Source: Phyllobacterium zundukense (GTDB lineage: Bacteria; Pseudomonadota; Alphaproteobacteria; Rhizobiales; Rhizobiaceae). From it: 64,000 nt of DNA. A model generated the notes under the pieces. The model was not told the origin of the DNA and did not search any database. It worked only from the letters and a program-made list of their open reading frames with translations. Within the stretch, counting starts at the first letter, position 1. The number at the start of each line of letters is the position of its first letter. Shown here piece after piece: positions 37,591 to 46,122 of the stretch. The stretch spans positions 372,001-436,000 of the forward strand of contig NZ_CP017943.1 in the NCBI RefSeq assembly GCF_002764115.1, in the 5' to 3' direction. Both the position numbers and the translations under genes were made by a program.

Positions 37591-37899
37591 ATGGGATCGG
37601 AAACAGCCGCGTTGCAATCGAAACCCGAAATTCGCGCCCTCTTCGGGCTCACGCAGGGGCTTCCCAAGCCCCAGTTGGAAATTCTGACCGTAGAAGCCAT
37701 TCGAACCCACCGGATACTGGTCGACAAGGCTGATCACCTCTTCCAGGCATTGCCCGAGACGGACAAGATTCCAGAGATGATCGGCAGTGCGCAGCATCTC
37801 GATTACATCAGGGCCTGCATGGAGATGCACGCCCAAATGTATACGACGAACACACTGATCAACATACTCGGCTATATCCCAAAGGTGCCGGCGAACTGA
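37591..37899 (+). CDS. traM: TraR antiactivator TraM
   Basis: 102 residues, the exact length of Ti TraM, from MGSETAALQSKPEIRALFGL with GGAGA six bases upstream. Conserved LTQGLPKPQLEILTVEAIRT, HRILVDKADHLFQALPE and MEMHAQMYTTNTLINILGYI. TraM binds TraR and blocks it below quorum. Convergent with traR, with only three bases between the two stop codons, so their 3' ends must overlap as transcripts. Confidence 0.93.
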   Translation: MGSETAALQSKPEIRALFGLTQGLPKPQLEILTVEAIRTHRILVDKADHLFQALPETDKIPEMIGSAQHLDYIRACMEMHAQMYTTNTLINILGYIPKVPAN

Positions 37900-37902
37900 G
37901 TC

Positions 37903-38607
37903 TCAGATCAGCCCCTTGCGAATGGCGGTCGAGACAAGGTGCATCGTATTCCCGGTTTCGAGGTACTTGCTCGCCAATCGAAGCTTTGCCCGCACGCTGT
38001 CATATGAGACGTTCTCGATGTCTGCCACTTCCCGCTTTGTCTTGCCTTCGGAGAGCCAGTAAAGATAGTTGGCTGCCCTGGAATCGAAAAATTCAGGCTG
38101 CGGAACCGTCGGTGCCAGATCCGTAAAGCTGATGCGGGCATGCAACTGTCCGACCGCAGCAGCGGCGGCCAACGGGTCCAACCCATGTTGGAGGTCGCTC
38201 TCCGGTCTCTCCGAGGCAAGCGTGAAGATCGCAAGCGTGCCATGCGCGGCTCTGATGGGGATAGTCACGCCGGAGCGAATGCCGAAATCGGCCGCGTGCG
38301 CATAGAATGAGCGCTCGTCCTTCGACAATTGTGCCCTCTCCCGTTCACCGCTCCATGTAAAGGCCCCTTTCAGCGCCCTCGCGCGTCGAACGACAGGGTC
38401 GATCTCGAAATAGTGCTGTTCGGCATATTCGGACTGCCACTCTGGCCCATAGTTTGAAACGATGTGGGTGTAACTTGATAGGATGTTGACATATGCATAG
38501 CCCGCAAATCCCATCTCCTCGGTGAATTTCGCAAGCCCGTGTTTTACGATGCGTTCATCGCCGGGAATGGCGGCGAGATCGGTGAGCTTGTCCAGCCAAT
38601 TCTGCAT
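37903..38607 (-). CDS. traR: LuxR-type quorum-sensing activator TraR
   Basis: 234 residues, the Ti TraR length. N-terminal autoinducer domain with the acyl-homoserine-lactone contact residues at the same numbers as in Agrobacterium TraR: Tyr53, Trp57, Asp70 and Trp85. C-terminal HTH (about 170-234: LYWLSEGKTKREVADIENV, YDSVRAKLRLASKYLETG). It would bind the tra box at 31442. No luxI/traI homologue lies in the window; it is expected with the trb genes outside. Convergent with traM. Confidence 0.95.
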   Translation of the reverse strand: MQNWLDKLTDLAAIPGDERIVKHGLAKFTEEMGFAGYAYVNILSSYTHIVSNYGPEWQSEYAEQHYFEIDPVVRRARALKGAFTWSGERERAQLSKDERSFYAHAADFGIRSGVTIPIRAAHGTLAIFTLASERPESDLQHGLDPLAAAAAVGQLHARISFTDLAPTVPQPEFFDSRAANYLYWLSEGKTKREVADIENVSYDSVRAKLRLASKYLETGNTMHLVSTAIRKGLI

Positions 38608-38651
38608 TCGATTTCTCCGTGAACACGTTCTTTCTCGTTTACCAGATGTGC

Positions 38652-39254
38652 TTAGACCGCTCGCCGATAGGTCCAGAGCTGCGCCGGCGGTATGTTGCGG
38701 ACGACGAAGTCATAGTGGGAAACCACGTAGCGGTCGGGCATCTTGATCACCGGTGACAGAGGTCCATAGGTTATCTGAATGACGGGTCGGCCGGCAGGTA
38801 TGCGGGCAAGCAGATCCTCAAGCAGGCCAACGCGCTGTTCCATCGGAAAGCTCAACATTGGCACTGCGCTGACGACACAATCGAATTGTTCGCCTTTGCG
38901 ATCACCCAGAACGCCATCGAGCGCGAAGGCGTCGCCCAACCGGAAATCCACCTCCGGAAAGCGTTGCGTCAGGCCGTCGTAGAAATCCTGGGAGTATTCG
39001 ACCGAAACCAACTCGCAAGGTTTGATGCCTCTCTCCAGGATCGCCTTGGTAATGACGCCAGTTCCCGCGCCGAGCTCCAGAACCGGCAGCCCCGAACGCG
39101 GGTTGATCACGCTCGCCATTCGACGCGCCGTATGGATCGAAGTGGGGATCAGGGCGCCGACGCCCTTCTTGTCTTTTTGCCAGCCTTTGAAGAATTGCAC
39201 TTCCTCTTCGAACCTCTTGCCGAGGCGCTCTTTCAATCGAAATACCATGTTCAC
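38652..39254 (-). CDS. pmtA: PmtA-like phosphatidylethanolamine N-methyltransferase
   Basis: 200 residues, class I SAM methyltransferase of the rhizobial PmtA family. Amphipathic N-terminal helix (FRLKERLGKRFEEEVQFFKG), GVGALIPTS, motif I LPVLELGAGTGVITKAIL, VSVEYSQDF, and the C-terminal HYDFVVRNIPPAQLWTYR shared with Agrobacterium-type PmtA. Such enzymes convert PE to phosphatidylcholine at the inner membrane. As a plasmid-borne extra copy it may act on another substrate. It lies 75 bp downstream of the 119-residue unknown gene and the MFS exporter, in the same direction. Confidence 0.8.
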   Translation of the reverse strand: MNMVFRLKERLGKRFEEEVQFFKGWQKDKKGVGALIPTSIHTARRMASVINPRSGLPVLELGAGTGVITKAILERGIKPCELVSVEYSQDFYDGLTQRFPEVDFRLGDAFALDGVLGDRKGEQFDCVVSAVPMLSFPMEQRVGLLEDLLARIPAGRPVIQITYGPLSPVIKMPDRYVVSHYDFVVRNIPPAQLWTYRRAV

Positions 39255-39328
39255 TCCCTGCTATGGCTGCTCACCAGCGGGCGCGTCCGCCACGATGCGC
39301 ACTTTTGCGAAACGTATGGTCGCGATCA

Positions 39329-39688
39329 TCATCGCTGGCTCCGTTTCGGTGCATCGGTTCCCGTTGCCACTTCGCCGAACCCTCCCGCAATGCGGTGAGA
39401 CGTGGCTGCCGTCGAAACAGGTTCGACGACAGCCACGTTGCCTTGGGAGGCGAACTGGAAAGAAAATCTATTTAAAATCAGCGCGGCCCGAACGCGCCGA
39501 GAAAAAGCGGCTGCCGTTGGAACAGATTCAACGGCATCCGAGTGGGCCTGCGCGGCAAGGGGTACTGCCGTACGCAGGTCAGGAGTTGTGGGCCGACCCC
39601 GATCGGCCGCGGTCGAGGTGATATTCGCCGGACTTATGGGCCAGAAAGCCCGGTGCAAGCATCGCTGTTCATCGGTGAATGGCTTCAT
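39329..39688 (-). CDS. Unknown 119-residue protein carrying two repeat motifs, in an exporter operon
   Basis: Starts MKPFTDEQRCLHRAFWP with GAGGTGA seven bases before the ATG; that GAGGTGA includes the MFS stop codon, so coupling is likely. It encodes two related segments, AAQAHSDAVESVPTAAAFSR and ASQGNVAVVEPVSTAATSHR, each overlapping a DNA hairpin repeat. No known domain, membrane helix or enzymatic motif. Possibilities: a real small (perhaps processed) peptide protein secreted by the MFS partner, or a fortuitous frame across two hairpin elements. The ribosome site favours translation; the hairpins warn against overcalling. Confidence 0.45.
   Translation of the reverse strand: MKPFTDEQRCLHRAFWPISPANITSTAADRGRPTTPDLRTAVPLAAQAHSDAVESVPTAAAFSRRVRAALILNRFSFQFASQGNVAVVEPVSTAATSHRIAGGFGEVATGTDAPKRSQR
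39399..39450 (-). repeat. Hairpin repeat, copy C
   Basis: Near-perfect 16-bp inverted repeat, CGTGGCTGCCGTCGAA (39401-39416) and TTCGACGACAGCCACG (39422-39437), followed on the plus strand by TTGCCTTGGGAGG, a flank shared with copy B. Longest stem of the four copies; no T-run. Confidence 0.75.
39502..39555 (-). repeat. Hairpin repeat, copy D
   Basis: GGCTGCCGTTG (39509-39519) pairs with CAACGGCATCC (39529-39539), 10 of 11 bases. Where copies A-C have a CG/CG pair this copy has T-A at one stem position, a compensatory change. On the minus strand the hairpin is followed by GCTTTTTC. Confidence 0.65.
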
Positions 39689-39695
39689 ACTGACA

Positions 39696-41345
39696 TCACC
39701 TCAGGGGCCGTGAAACGACTTCGATTGGCTGGGCACGGCTGCGGGCTGCATCCGTCGTCCGCTCGATCGAAAGCACCGTCTGCGGAGGAAGCTCTCCATC
39801 ATGCAGGGCCTGGAGATGCTGGACGACGTCCTTATCCGCGGCGGTAAGCCGATGGTTCAAGCGAAGAAAGTCCATCCAGGTTGGCGTGCGGAATGTCTCC
39901 GTCCAAACAGACGGCGTTTGCAGGTTTCGCTGGAGGGTCCAGTTTCGTGCACCGGCGCGGCTTTGAACGTGCCGCCTGGCGCGCATGCAGCCCAGAAACG
40001 CCTCGGTGTTAGCTTCGGATATGGAGTACTCGATCTTGACACCGATCGGGCCACTCCTGGGCTTCAGATTGAGTGCCAGTTCCGGCGGCTGAAAATCCGA
40101 ACTTTCCTGGTCGGCTTCTTCCCACGGGCGCACCGGGAACAGTATTCCCGCTGCCGCGACCAGCAACAGAGCCCCCGCAGCGCCCTCCAGAGCCCAGGTC
40201 AGGGAGTGGTTCTGCGCGACGGTTCCCCAGACCCAGCTGCCGGCAGCCATGCCGCCGGCGCTCAAGGCGTAATAGATCGAGAGCGTGCGACCGACAACCC
40301 ACCTTGGGCTGGCCAACTGCACCGAGACGTCGATGCCCGTCCAGGTGATGAGCCAGCCCGCACCCCCGAGTGCCAGCGCAAAAGCCGCCACGGCGACCGA
40401 CGATGTCAGGGCAAGGCAAAGGCAGCATGCTGCACAGGCAACAGAGGCGACCGCCACCAACTTGTTTTGCGACATGATCCGTCGGAGGAAGCTGTTGCTC
40501 ATGCCGGCGATAAACGCCCCCGCGCCGAAGCCGGCCAACAGAATGCCGTAGACGATTGGCCCGCTTGTGAGTTGGTCACGCACAATGAGAGGAAGCAGCG
40601 CCAGGATGGAGATGCTGGCCAACCCGAACAGGGTCGCACGGGCGACCGCTGACCTAATCTCGAAGGACATTGCCGTGAAGCGCAGCCCGTCATGAATAGC
40701 CGTCGTCATTTTCTCACGCGGCAGAGGCGAAGCGCGAACGTGCCATTTGGTGCGCCAAATAACGCCAAGCGGCGTCAGATCGCACAACGCGGCCAGGGCG
40801 AAAGCGGTGAGCGGTCCGAAGAAGGCCAGGATCACGCCGCCCAAAGCCGGACCAACGCTGCGTACGATGTTGTATCCGACCGACATCAGCGTCACCGCGG
40901 CCGGAATGTCGCGCTTGTGCAGGATATCGCCAACGGAAGCGTGCCAGGCCGGATCATTTAGCGCGAAGCCGCAGCCGGCGAGGAAACCCAGTCCGAGGAT
41001 GAGCCAGGGACTGACAAATCCCAGGTAGACTGAAATCATCAGCGTCGTTGACGCCAACGCCAACAGGCAGTGTCCCGCAAACATCACCCATCGGCGGCTG
41101 AAATTGTCGGCGATGGCGCCGGCAAGGATCGACAGGAAGAACACCGGCAACGTCGACGCGCCCTGCACCAGTGCAACCATCAGATCGGACGCCGAAATGG
41201 TCGCCATCAGCCAACTGATGGCAACCGTTTGCACGAGCCACCCGAGACTGGATATTTGTGAGGCCGTCCAGATCGAACGAAACACCTCGTTCCGCAGCGG
41301 AGCGAGGGTCGTTGAACCGGATCGATGGGACTCTACGTGCTGCAT
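39696..41345 (-). CDS. MFS exporter of the MFS_3 (EntS-like) family with C-terminal ABM-like domain
   Basis: 549 residues. About ten to twelve membrane helices in residues 20-415 (SLGWLVQTVAISWLMATI, FLSILAGAIADNFSRRWVMF, ALNDPAWHASVGDIL and so on) with the MFS A-motif GAIADNFSRR. The last 130 residues (IEYSISEANTEAFLGCMRAR, ETFRTPTWMDFLRLNHRL) form the extra domain typical of long MFS_3 proteins, resembling antibiotic-biosynthesis monooxygenase folds. Related exporters release siderophores or antibiotics. Start at 41345 (MQHVESHRSGST) is uncertain: the only good AAGGAG is 25 bases upstream, separated by a CCTTG/CAAGG hairpin. Heads an operon with the 119-residue gene and pmtA. Confidence 0.85.
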   Translation of the reverse strand: MQHVESHRSGSTTLAPLRNEVFRSIWTASQISSLGWLVQTVAISWLMATISASDLMVALVQGASTLPVFFLSILAGAIADNFSRRWVMFAGHCLLALASTTLMISVYLGFVSPWLILGLGFLAGCGFALNDPAWHASVGDILHKRDIPAAVTLMSVGYNIVRSVGPALGGVILAFFGPLTAFALAALCDLTPLGVIWRTKWHVRASPLPREKMTTAIHDGLRFTAMSFEIRSAVARATLFGLASISILALLPLIVRDQLTSGPIVYGILLAGFGAGAFIAGMSNSFLRRIMSQNKLVAVASVACAACCLCLALTSSVAVAAFALALGGAGWLITWTGIDVSVQLASPRWVVGRTLSIYYALSAGGMAAGSWVWGTVAQNHSLTWALEGAAGALLLVAAAGILFPVRPWEEADQESSDFQPPELALNLKPRSGPIGVKIEYSISEANTEAFLGCMRARRHVQSRAGARNWTLQRNLQTPSVWTETFRTPTWMDFLRLNHRLTAADKDVVQHLQALHDGELPPQTVLSIERTTDAARSRAQPIEVVSRPLR

Positions 41346-41464
41346 AATTTTTTGCCTTGGACAAGGCTCCTTTCAACCCGAGATGGCAGTTCGTAACGTT
41401 ATAACATATCGCACAACATAGTTTATGGAACATGCAATTAGGGCTTCGAAATTCGAGGTCGCTA

Positions 41465-41520
41465 GAAAAAAAGGCTGCCGCCGAAGCTCGTTCGACGACA
41501 GCCAAGTTGCCCTGGGAGGG
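41465..41520 (-). repeat. Hairpin repeat, copy B, with terminator-like T-run
   Basis: GGCTGCCGCCGAA (41473-41485) and TTCGACGACAGCC (41491-41503) pair over 13 bases (two G-U pairs in the minus-strand RNA). On the minus strand the hairpin is followed directly by seven Ts (complement of 41466-41472). Lies between the truncated aspA end and the MFS start: it could end aspA transcription or attenuate the MFS operon. Confidence 0.75.
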
Positions 41521-41578
41521 AGCGGAAGCAGGACTTTTCTTACAATGATGCCTTCCATCACGCAGAGGCTTGAGGCTA

Positions 41579-42880
41579 TCAACTCGCCAGCCTCTCCTTG
41601 ACGACTTTAGCGGCCGCCTCATAGCCCATGGTGGTCACGAGTTCCGTTGCGAACGCAGTACTGCTGGTCAGATTGTCTTCGCATCTGGCGGCATTGGCCT
41701 GCACGCCCTCGACGCAAGTTTTGGTAAATGTTAGAACCGCCTTGCGCAGAAGATCCATGGCATTATGGATACTAAAGACGATGACCGGCTCCATCGCGTT
41801 AAGCTGAAGCTGTCCCGCTTGCGCAGCCATGCCAACCGTGGTGTCCATGCCGTATACGTAGAAGCAGACCTGGTTCAACGCTTCGGCCGCAACCGGGTTC
41901 ACTTTCCCGGGCATCAGAGAAGAGCCGGGCTGAAGCGCCGGAAGCACGATTTCGCCGATGCCGCCGCGCGGACCACTCGATAGCAGCCGGAAGTCATTGG
42001 CGATTTTCGAGAGTTTGGCTGCTGTCCTCTTCAGCAGGCCCATGTGAAGCATGAAGGCCCCCATGTCCCAGCTTGCCTCTAGCAAATCTTTCGAGCCGAC
42101 CACCGGTAGCCCGGTGTTATGCGACAAGTGCTCCAGCACGCGCGTCCTGTAGAAGGGCGTCGCGGCTATTCCCGTCCCGATCGCGGTTCCGCCGAGATTG
42201 ACTTCGAGAAAGAGGCGCTCGGTCTCCTTGAGCCGATCGCAGTCCTCAAGGATTGTCGTAGCAAACGCCCCGAACTCTTGCCCCAGCGTCATAGGCACTG
42301 CGTCCTGAAGCTGTGTCCGACCCAGTTTGCTAATATGTGCAAACTCGGCAGCTTTGGCATTCAGGGCATTTGAAAGAACGAGCAGCGCGTCACGCAGCTG
42401 GCGGCTTGCCGGGATGATTGATAGACGTACGGCGGTCGCGTATGCATCATTCGTCGATTGCGACCGGTTGACGTCGTCATTTGGGTGTATAAGACGCCCC
42501 TCTCCGCGCACGCCGCCAAATAGTTCGCTGGCCCGGTTGGCGAGCACCTCGTTCATGTTCATGTTCGTGGAGGTTCCAGCGCCACCTTGGAAAACGTCAA
42601 CTACAAATTCGTCGTCGTGCTTGCCAGCGAGCACCTCTTGGCAAGCCGTGACGATTGCATCCCGCTTTTCGGTCGCGAGAAAGCCCTCCTCGCAGTTTGC
42701 TTGCGCTGCGGCGATCTTTACCTGTGCCAATGCCTGAATGACGAAGGGCAAACTTTTGATTGTGATTCCCGAAATGGGGAAGTTCTCGATCGCGCGGGCG
42801 GTTTGCGCACCATAGTACCGATCCGAGGGCACGTTGATGGGCCCCAGTGAATCATATTCTGTACGATACTCGATGGACAT
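41579..42880 (-). CDS. aspA: Aspartate ammonia-lyase, C-terminally shortened
   Basis: 433 residues from MSIEYRTEYDSLGPINVPSD. Fumarase/aspartase superfamily: GGAGTSTNMNMNEVLANRA, NDDVNRSQSTNDAYATA, TQLQDAVPMTLGQEFGA and the signature GSSLMPGKVNPVAAEALNQV. It deaminates aspartate to fumarate. Aspartases are usually about 470-478 residues; this one stops after EAAAKVVKERLAS, about 35-40 residues early. The following bases still show a degraded continuation (SLCVMEGIIV in another frame), next to hairpin copy B. The active site is complete, so activity may survive. Divergence from fumarase C is supported by the overall AspA-like sequence. Confidence 0.85.
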   Translation of the reverse strand: MSIEYRTEYDSLGPINVPSDRYYGAQTARAIENFPISGITIKSLPFVIQALAQVKIAAAQANCEEGFLATEKRDAIVTACQEVLAGKHDDEFVVDVFQGGAGTSTNMNMNEVLANRASELFGGVRGEGRLIHPNDDVNRSQSTNDAYATAVRLSIIPASRQLRDALLVLSNALNAKAAEFAHISKLGRTQLQDAVPMTLGQEFGAFATTILEDCDRLKETERLFLEVNLGGTAIGTGIAATPFYRTRVLEHLSHNTGLPVVGSKDLLEASWDMGAFMLHMGLLKRTAAKLSKIANDFRLLSSGPRGGIGEIVLPALQPGSSLMPGKVNPVAAEALNQVCFYVYGMDTTVGMAAQAGQLQLNAMEPVIVFSIHNAMDLLRKAVLTFTKTCVEGVQANAARCEDNLTSSTAFATELVTTMGYEAAAKVVKERLAS

Positions 42881-43005
42881 CTTCTCTCCACTAAAAACTA
42901 TCCAGCGTCACAATCCTGAAATCCCTTTTTTCCCAGGATGACGCGACTTTGCGCTAATTTTGCCACCCAACTGTTCCAATTCGGAGCAGCACCAGGTGCA
43001 GTGCT

Positions 43006-44415
43006 TCATCCGCGATTGAAACAGACCACTTTCGGCTGGGTCATCTCCTCGTAGGCGAAACGAACGCCTTCCCTTCCCATGCTGCCATATTTGAAGCCGC
43101 CGAAAGGCATGGCATCGAACCGGTAATCCGAGGAGTCGTTGATCATCACCCCGCCCGCCTCGATTCTGCCTGCCGCTTCCAGCGCGTCGGCCAGATTGTT
43201 GGTGAAGATACCGGCATGCAGACTGTATTCAGGGTCGTTGGCCATATCGATGGCTTCGTCGAGGGTGTCGAACGGCGCGAGCATAACCACGGGGGCAAAG
43301 ACCTCTTCATGCCAAAGCCGGCAGGTAGCGGGCGTGCCTTCCAGCACCGTCGGGTGATATAGAGATCCCTCGCGGCTGTCTCCGCACAGCAACCTGGCGC
43401 CAACAGCAATGGCGTCGTTGACCGCCGCCTCGGCTCGCTCCGCCGCCTGTTTCGAGATCATCGGACCGACATCGGTATCTTCTCGTAAAGGATCGCCGGC
43501 CTTCAGCTTCTTGGCCGCTTCGACAAAGCCGTCGCGAAAGCGATCGTAAAGCCCAGCTTGAATCAGAATGCGCTGGGCACCGATACAGTTCTGGCCTGCG
43601 GCCCAGAATGCGCCAGATACGCAAGCTTCCACCGCCTTTTCAAAATCGCAATCATTCATCACAATGACTGGAGCATTGCCGCCGAGCTCCATTGCAAGCT
43701 TCTTGAGCCCGGCTGATCGGCTGATGGCCTCGCCTGTTGCAAATCCGCCGGTGAACGACACCATGCGGACGTCACGAGCAGAGACCAGGGCTTCTCCAAG
43801 GTCCTTACCACCAATTGCAACGGTTATGACATCTCGGGGCAATCCGGCCTCACGAAGCGCCTCAACAAGCTGAATCGCCGAAAGCGGTGTCAGCTCCGAA
43901 GGCTTCAACAGCACGGCATTGCCGCCCGCGATGGCGGGCCCAAGCTTGTGAGCCACCAGGTTCAGCGGATCGTTGTAGGGGGTGATTGCGGTGATAATGC
44001 CGAGTGGTTCGCGCGTGAACCAGCCTTGGCGATGCTCGGATCCTGGGTAGGAATCGAAAGGAACAACCTCCCCTGCGTTGCGCCTTGCCTCCTCTGCCGA
44101 GAGCTTCAGCGTGTTGACGCAGCGATGGACTTCCTTTCGCGCCTGAACAATCGTTTTCCCGGCTTCAAGTACGATGGTCTTGGCAAACGCATCGCGACGA
44201 CTCTCGATGATTTTGGCGGCCCCTTCAAGGATACTCGCCCGCAGGTGTCTTGGGAGGTTGCGCGAAAGCTCGGCCCCATGCCGTGCGCGCGCGACCAGTT
44301 CATTGATTTCGCGGGCATCGGTCGCGTCGACAGATCCTATGAGAGACCCATCATAGGGGCTGTACACGGATATGGGGGGCAAGCCCGTTGCGATATGAAG
44401 TTCGGCAGCGGTCAT
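43006..44415 (-). CDS. Aldehyde dehydrogenase (NAD(P)+-dependent)
   Basis: 469 residues from [20 protein letters not shown] (GAGGAAG about ten bases upstream). Hallmarks: [37 protein letters not shown], the Glu motif [12 protein letters not shown], the Cys in [10 protein letters not shown] and the C-terminal [15 protein letters not shown]. Closest in style to lactaldehyde/glycolaldehyde or semialdehyde dehydrogenases. In context it would oxidise the aldehyde produced by the aminotransferase or amine oxidase nearby. A CGTCA...TGACG imperfect inverted repeat at about 42910-42945 follows the gene and may be a terminator. Confidence 0.9.
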   Translation of the reverse strand: MTAAELHIATGLPPISVYSPYDGSLIGSVDATDAREINELVARARHGAELSRNLPRHLRASILEGAAKIIESRRDAFAKTIVLEAGKTIVQARKEVHRCVNTLKLSAEEARRNAGEVVPFDSYPGSEHRQGWFTREPLGIITAITPYNDPLNLVAHKLGPAIAGGNAVLLKPSELTPLSAIQLVEALREAGLPRDVITVAIGGKDLGEALVSARDVRMVSFTGGFATGEAISRSAGLKKLAMELGGNAPVIVMNDCDFEKAVEACVSGAFWAAGQNCIGAQRILIQAGLYDRFRDGFVEAAKKLKAGDPLREDTDVGPMISKQAAERAEAAVNDAIAVGARLLCGDSREGSLYHPTVLEGTPATCRLWHEEVFAPVVMLAPFDTLDEAIDMANDPEYSLHAGIFTNNLADALEAAGRIEAGGVMINDSSDYRFDAMPFGGFKYGSMGREGVRFAYEEMTQPKVVCFNRG

Positions 44416-44556
44416 TGGCCAGCTTCCTCTTCCTTGGTGTTTCATCAGCAGCTGCGGCGGTATGACGTTGGTAGGCCGGGGAACGGTGCTCCGGCCCAGC
44501 GTGTCCACGAAGACGTGAACAGGGCAATGCGGTGCTCGGCCCCCGCCGCCAATCGC

Positions 44557-45960
44557 TTAGATTTTCTGGCCGTCTCTGGTGAGCTCGTCCATGACCGAGC
44601 GCACGGCGCTTTCGGCGATGGAGACAATCTCGTCGACCTCCGCTTTGGTGGTGACGAGCGGCGGAGCGAAGCCGAGGATGTCACCGTGTGGCATGGCGCG
44701 TGCGATCAGGCCGCGATCACGCGCCGCCTTGGAGATGCGGGCACCGACCTTCAGCGCCGGATCGAAGCGCGTCTTGTTCTCGCGATCGCCGACGAATTCG
44801 ATGGCGCCCATCAGGCCGACACCCCGCACTTCACCCACGATCGGCAACTGCGCGAACTTCTCCTTGAGCTGAGTCTGGAAATAGGCTCCGACCTCGCGAG
44901 CATTGCCGGGCAGGTTCTCTTTCTCGACAATGTCGAGGACCGTATTGGCCGCAGCCGCACCAATCGGATGACCGGAATAGGTATAGCCGTGCGAGAACGC
45001 ACCGACCCTGTCAGCCCCGTCTTCCAAGACCTTGTAAACCTTTTCTCCGACAATAGCGGCGGAGAGTGGGAAATAGGCGGAGGTCAGTCCCTTGGCGACC
45101 GTGATCAGATCGGGTTCGATGCCATAATGCTGCGAGCCGAACATCGAGCCCGTGCGGCCAAAGCCGGTGATCACTTCGTCGGCAATCAGCAGGATGTCGT
45201 GCTTCTTGAGCACTGCCTGGATTGCGTCCCAGTAGCCTTCCGGCGGCGGCGTGATACCGCCGGTGCCGAGAACGGGCTCGGCGATGAAGCCACCGACATT
45301 GTCGGGACCCAGACGTTCAATCAGTTGATCGAGCTCCGCTGCGCGGCGTGCCGAGAATTCCCGCTCGGTTTCGCCGGAATTGGCACCCCAGTAATGATGG
45401 GGAACGCCGGTATGGACGATCTGCGACAGCGGCAGGTCCATATTGTCATGGTAGAAACTCATGCCGGTCATAGAGCCGGCAACCACGCTGCAACCGTGAT
45501 AACCGCGTTCACGCGAGATGATCTTCTTCTTCGTCGGCTTACCGCGCAGGTTGTTGTAGTACCAGACGAGCTTGGCCTGGGTTTCGTTGGCATCCGAGCC
45601 GGACATGCCATAGAACACCTTGCTCATTTTGCCAGGCGCCATTTTCACGAGGCGATCGGAGAGGATCGCAAGCTCGTCCGTCGTGTGCCCGGCGTAGGAG
45701 TGATAGTAGGCAAGGCGATGGGCCTGGCGCGAGATCGCTTCGGCCACTTCCGTGCGGCCGTAGCCGATATTGACGCAGTAGAGGCCGGCAAAGCCGTCGA
45801 TCAGCTGATTGCCGTGGGCATCCTGAATACGGATCCCCTTCCCCGTCTCGACGATCGTGGGCTCACCGAGCTTGCCGGTGGCAAAATCCTTCAGCTGTGT
45901 GAAAGGATGCAGGACCGAATTGCGATCCTTTTCACTGATGTCCTTGATGTTAATGGTCAT
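44557..45960 (-). CDS. Class III (omega) aminotransferase
   Basis: 467 residues. Motifs: VLHPFTQLKDFATGKLGE, GFAGLYCVNIGYGRTEVA, FYGMSGSDANETQAKLVWYY, RERGYHGCSVVAGSMTG, ILLIADEVITGFGRTGSMFG and the PLP Lys in VAKGLTSAYFPLSA. Typical of omega-amino acid/pyruvate transaminases that act on beta-alanine, GABA, putrescine or taurine. Codon use is more GC-rich than that of its neighbours. 142 bp separate it from the aldehyde dehydrogenase, with which it forms a transaminase/dehydrogenase pair. Exact amine unknown. Confidence 0.92.
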   Translation of the reverse strand: MTINIKDISEKDRNSVLHPFTQLKDFATGKLGEPTIVETGKGIRIQDAHGNQLIDGFAGLYCVNIGYGRTEVAEAISRQAHRLAYYHSYAGHTTDELAILSDRLVKMAPGKMSKVFYGMSGSDANETQAKLVWYYNNLRGKPTKKKIISRERGYHGCSVVAGSMTGMSFYHDNMDLPLSQIVHTGVPHHYWGANSGETEREFSARRAAELDQLIERLGPDNVGGFIAEPVLGTGGITPPPEGYWDAIQAVLKKHDILLIADEVITGFGRTGSMFGSQHYGIEPDLITVAKGLTSAYFPLSAAIVGEKVYKVLEDGADRVGAFSHGYTYSGHPIGAAAANTVLDIVEKENLPGNAREVGAYFQTQLKEKFAQLPIVGEVRGVGLMGAIEFVGDRENKTRFDPALKVGARISKAARDRGLIARAMPHGDILGFAPPLVTTKAEVDEIVSIAESAVRSVMDELTRDGQKI

Positions 45961-46122
45961 GTGCTTCCTCTCATCTAGAAACGTGGGCTATCTGGCGCTT
46001 TCCGGCTCGGCCAGATCATTGCTAGCGATCACGCAGTATTTGAGTCGCTCAATCTGCTGACGCCGACGACGCTGTACTCCCTGAGCAACACTCAATTGGG
46101 TTATTGCTTTGGGGATGCAGTT

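Noticed and set aside
43948..45978. Plus-strand open frame of 676 codons
   Set aside because: Antisense to the aldehyde dehydrogenase and aminotransferase genes; no coding features.
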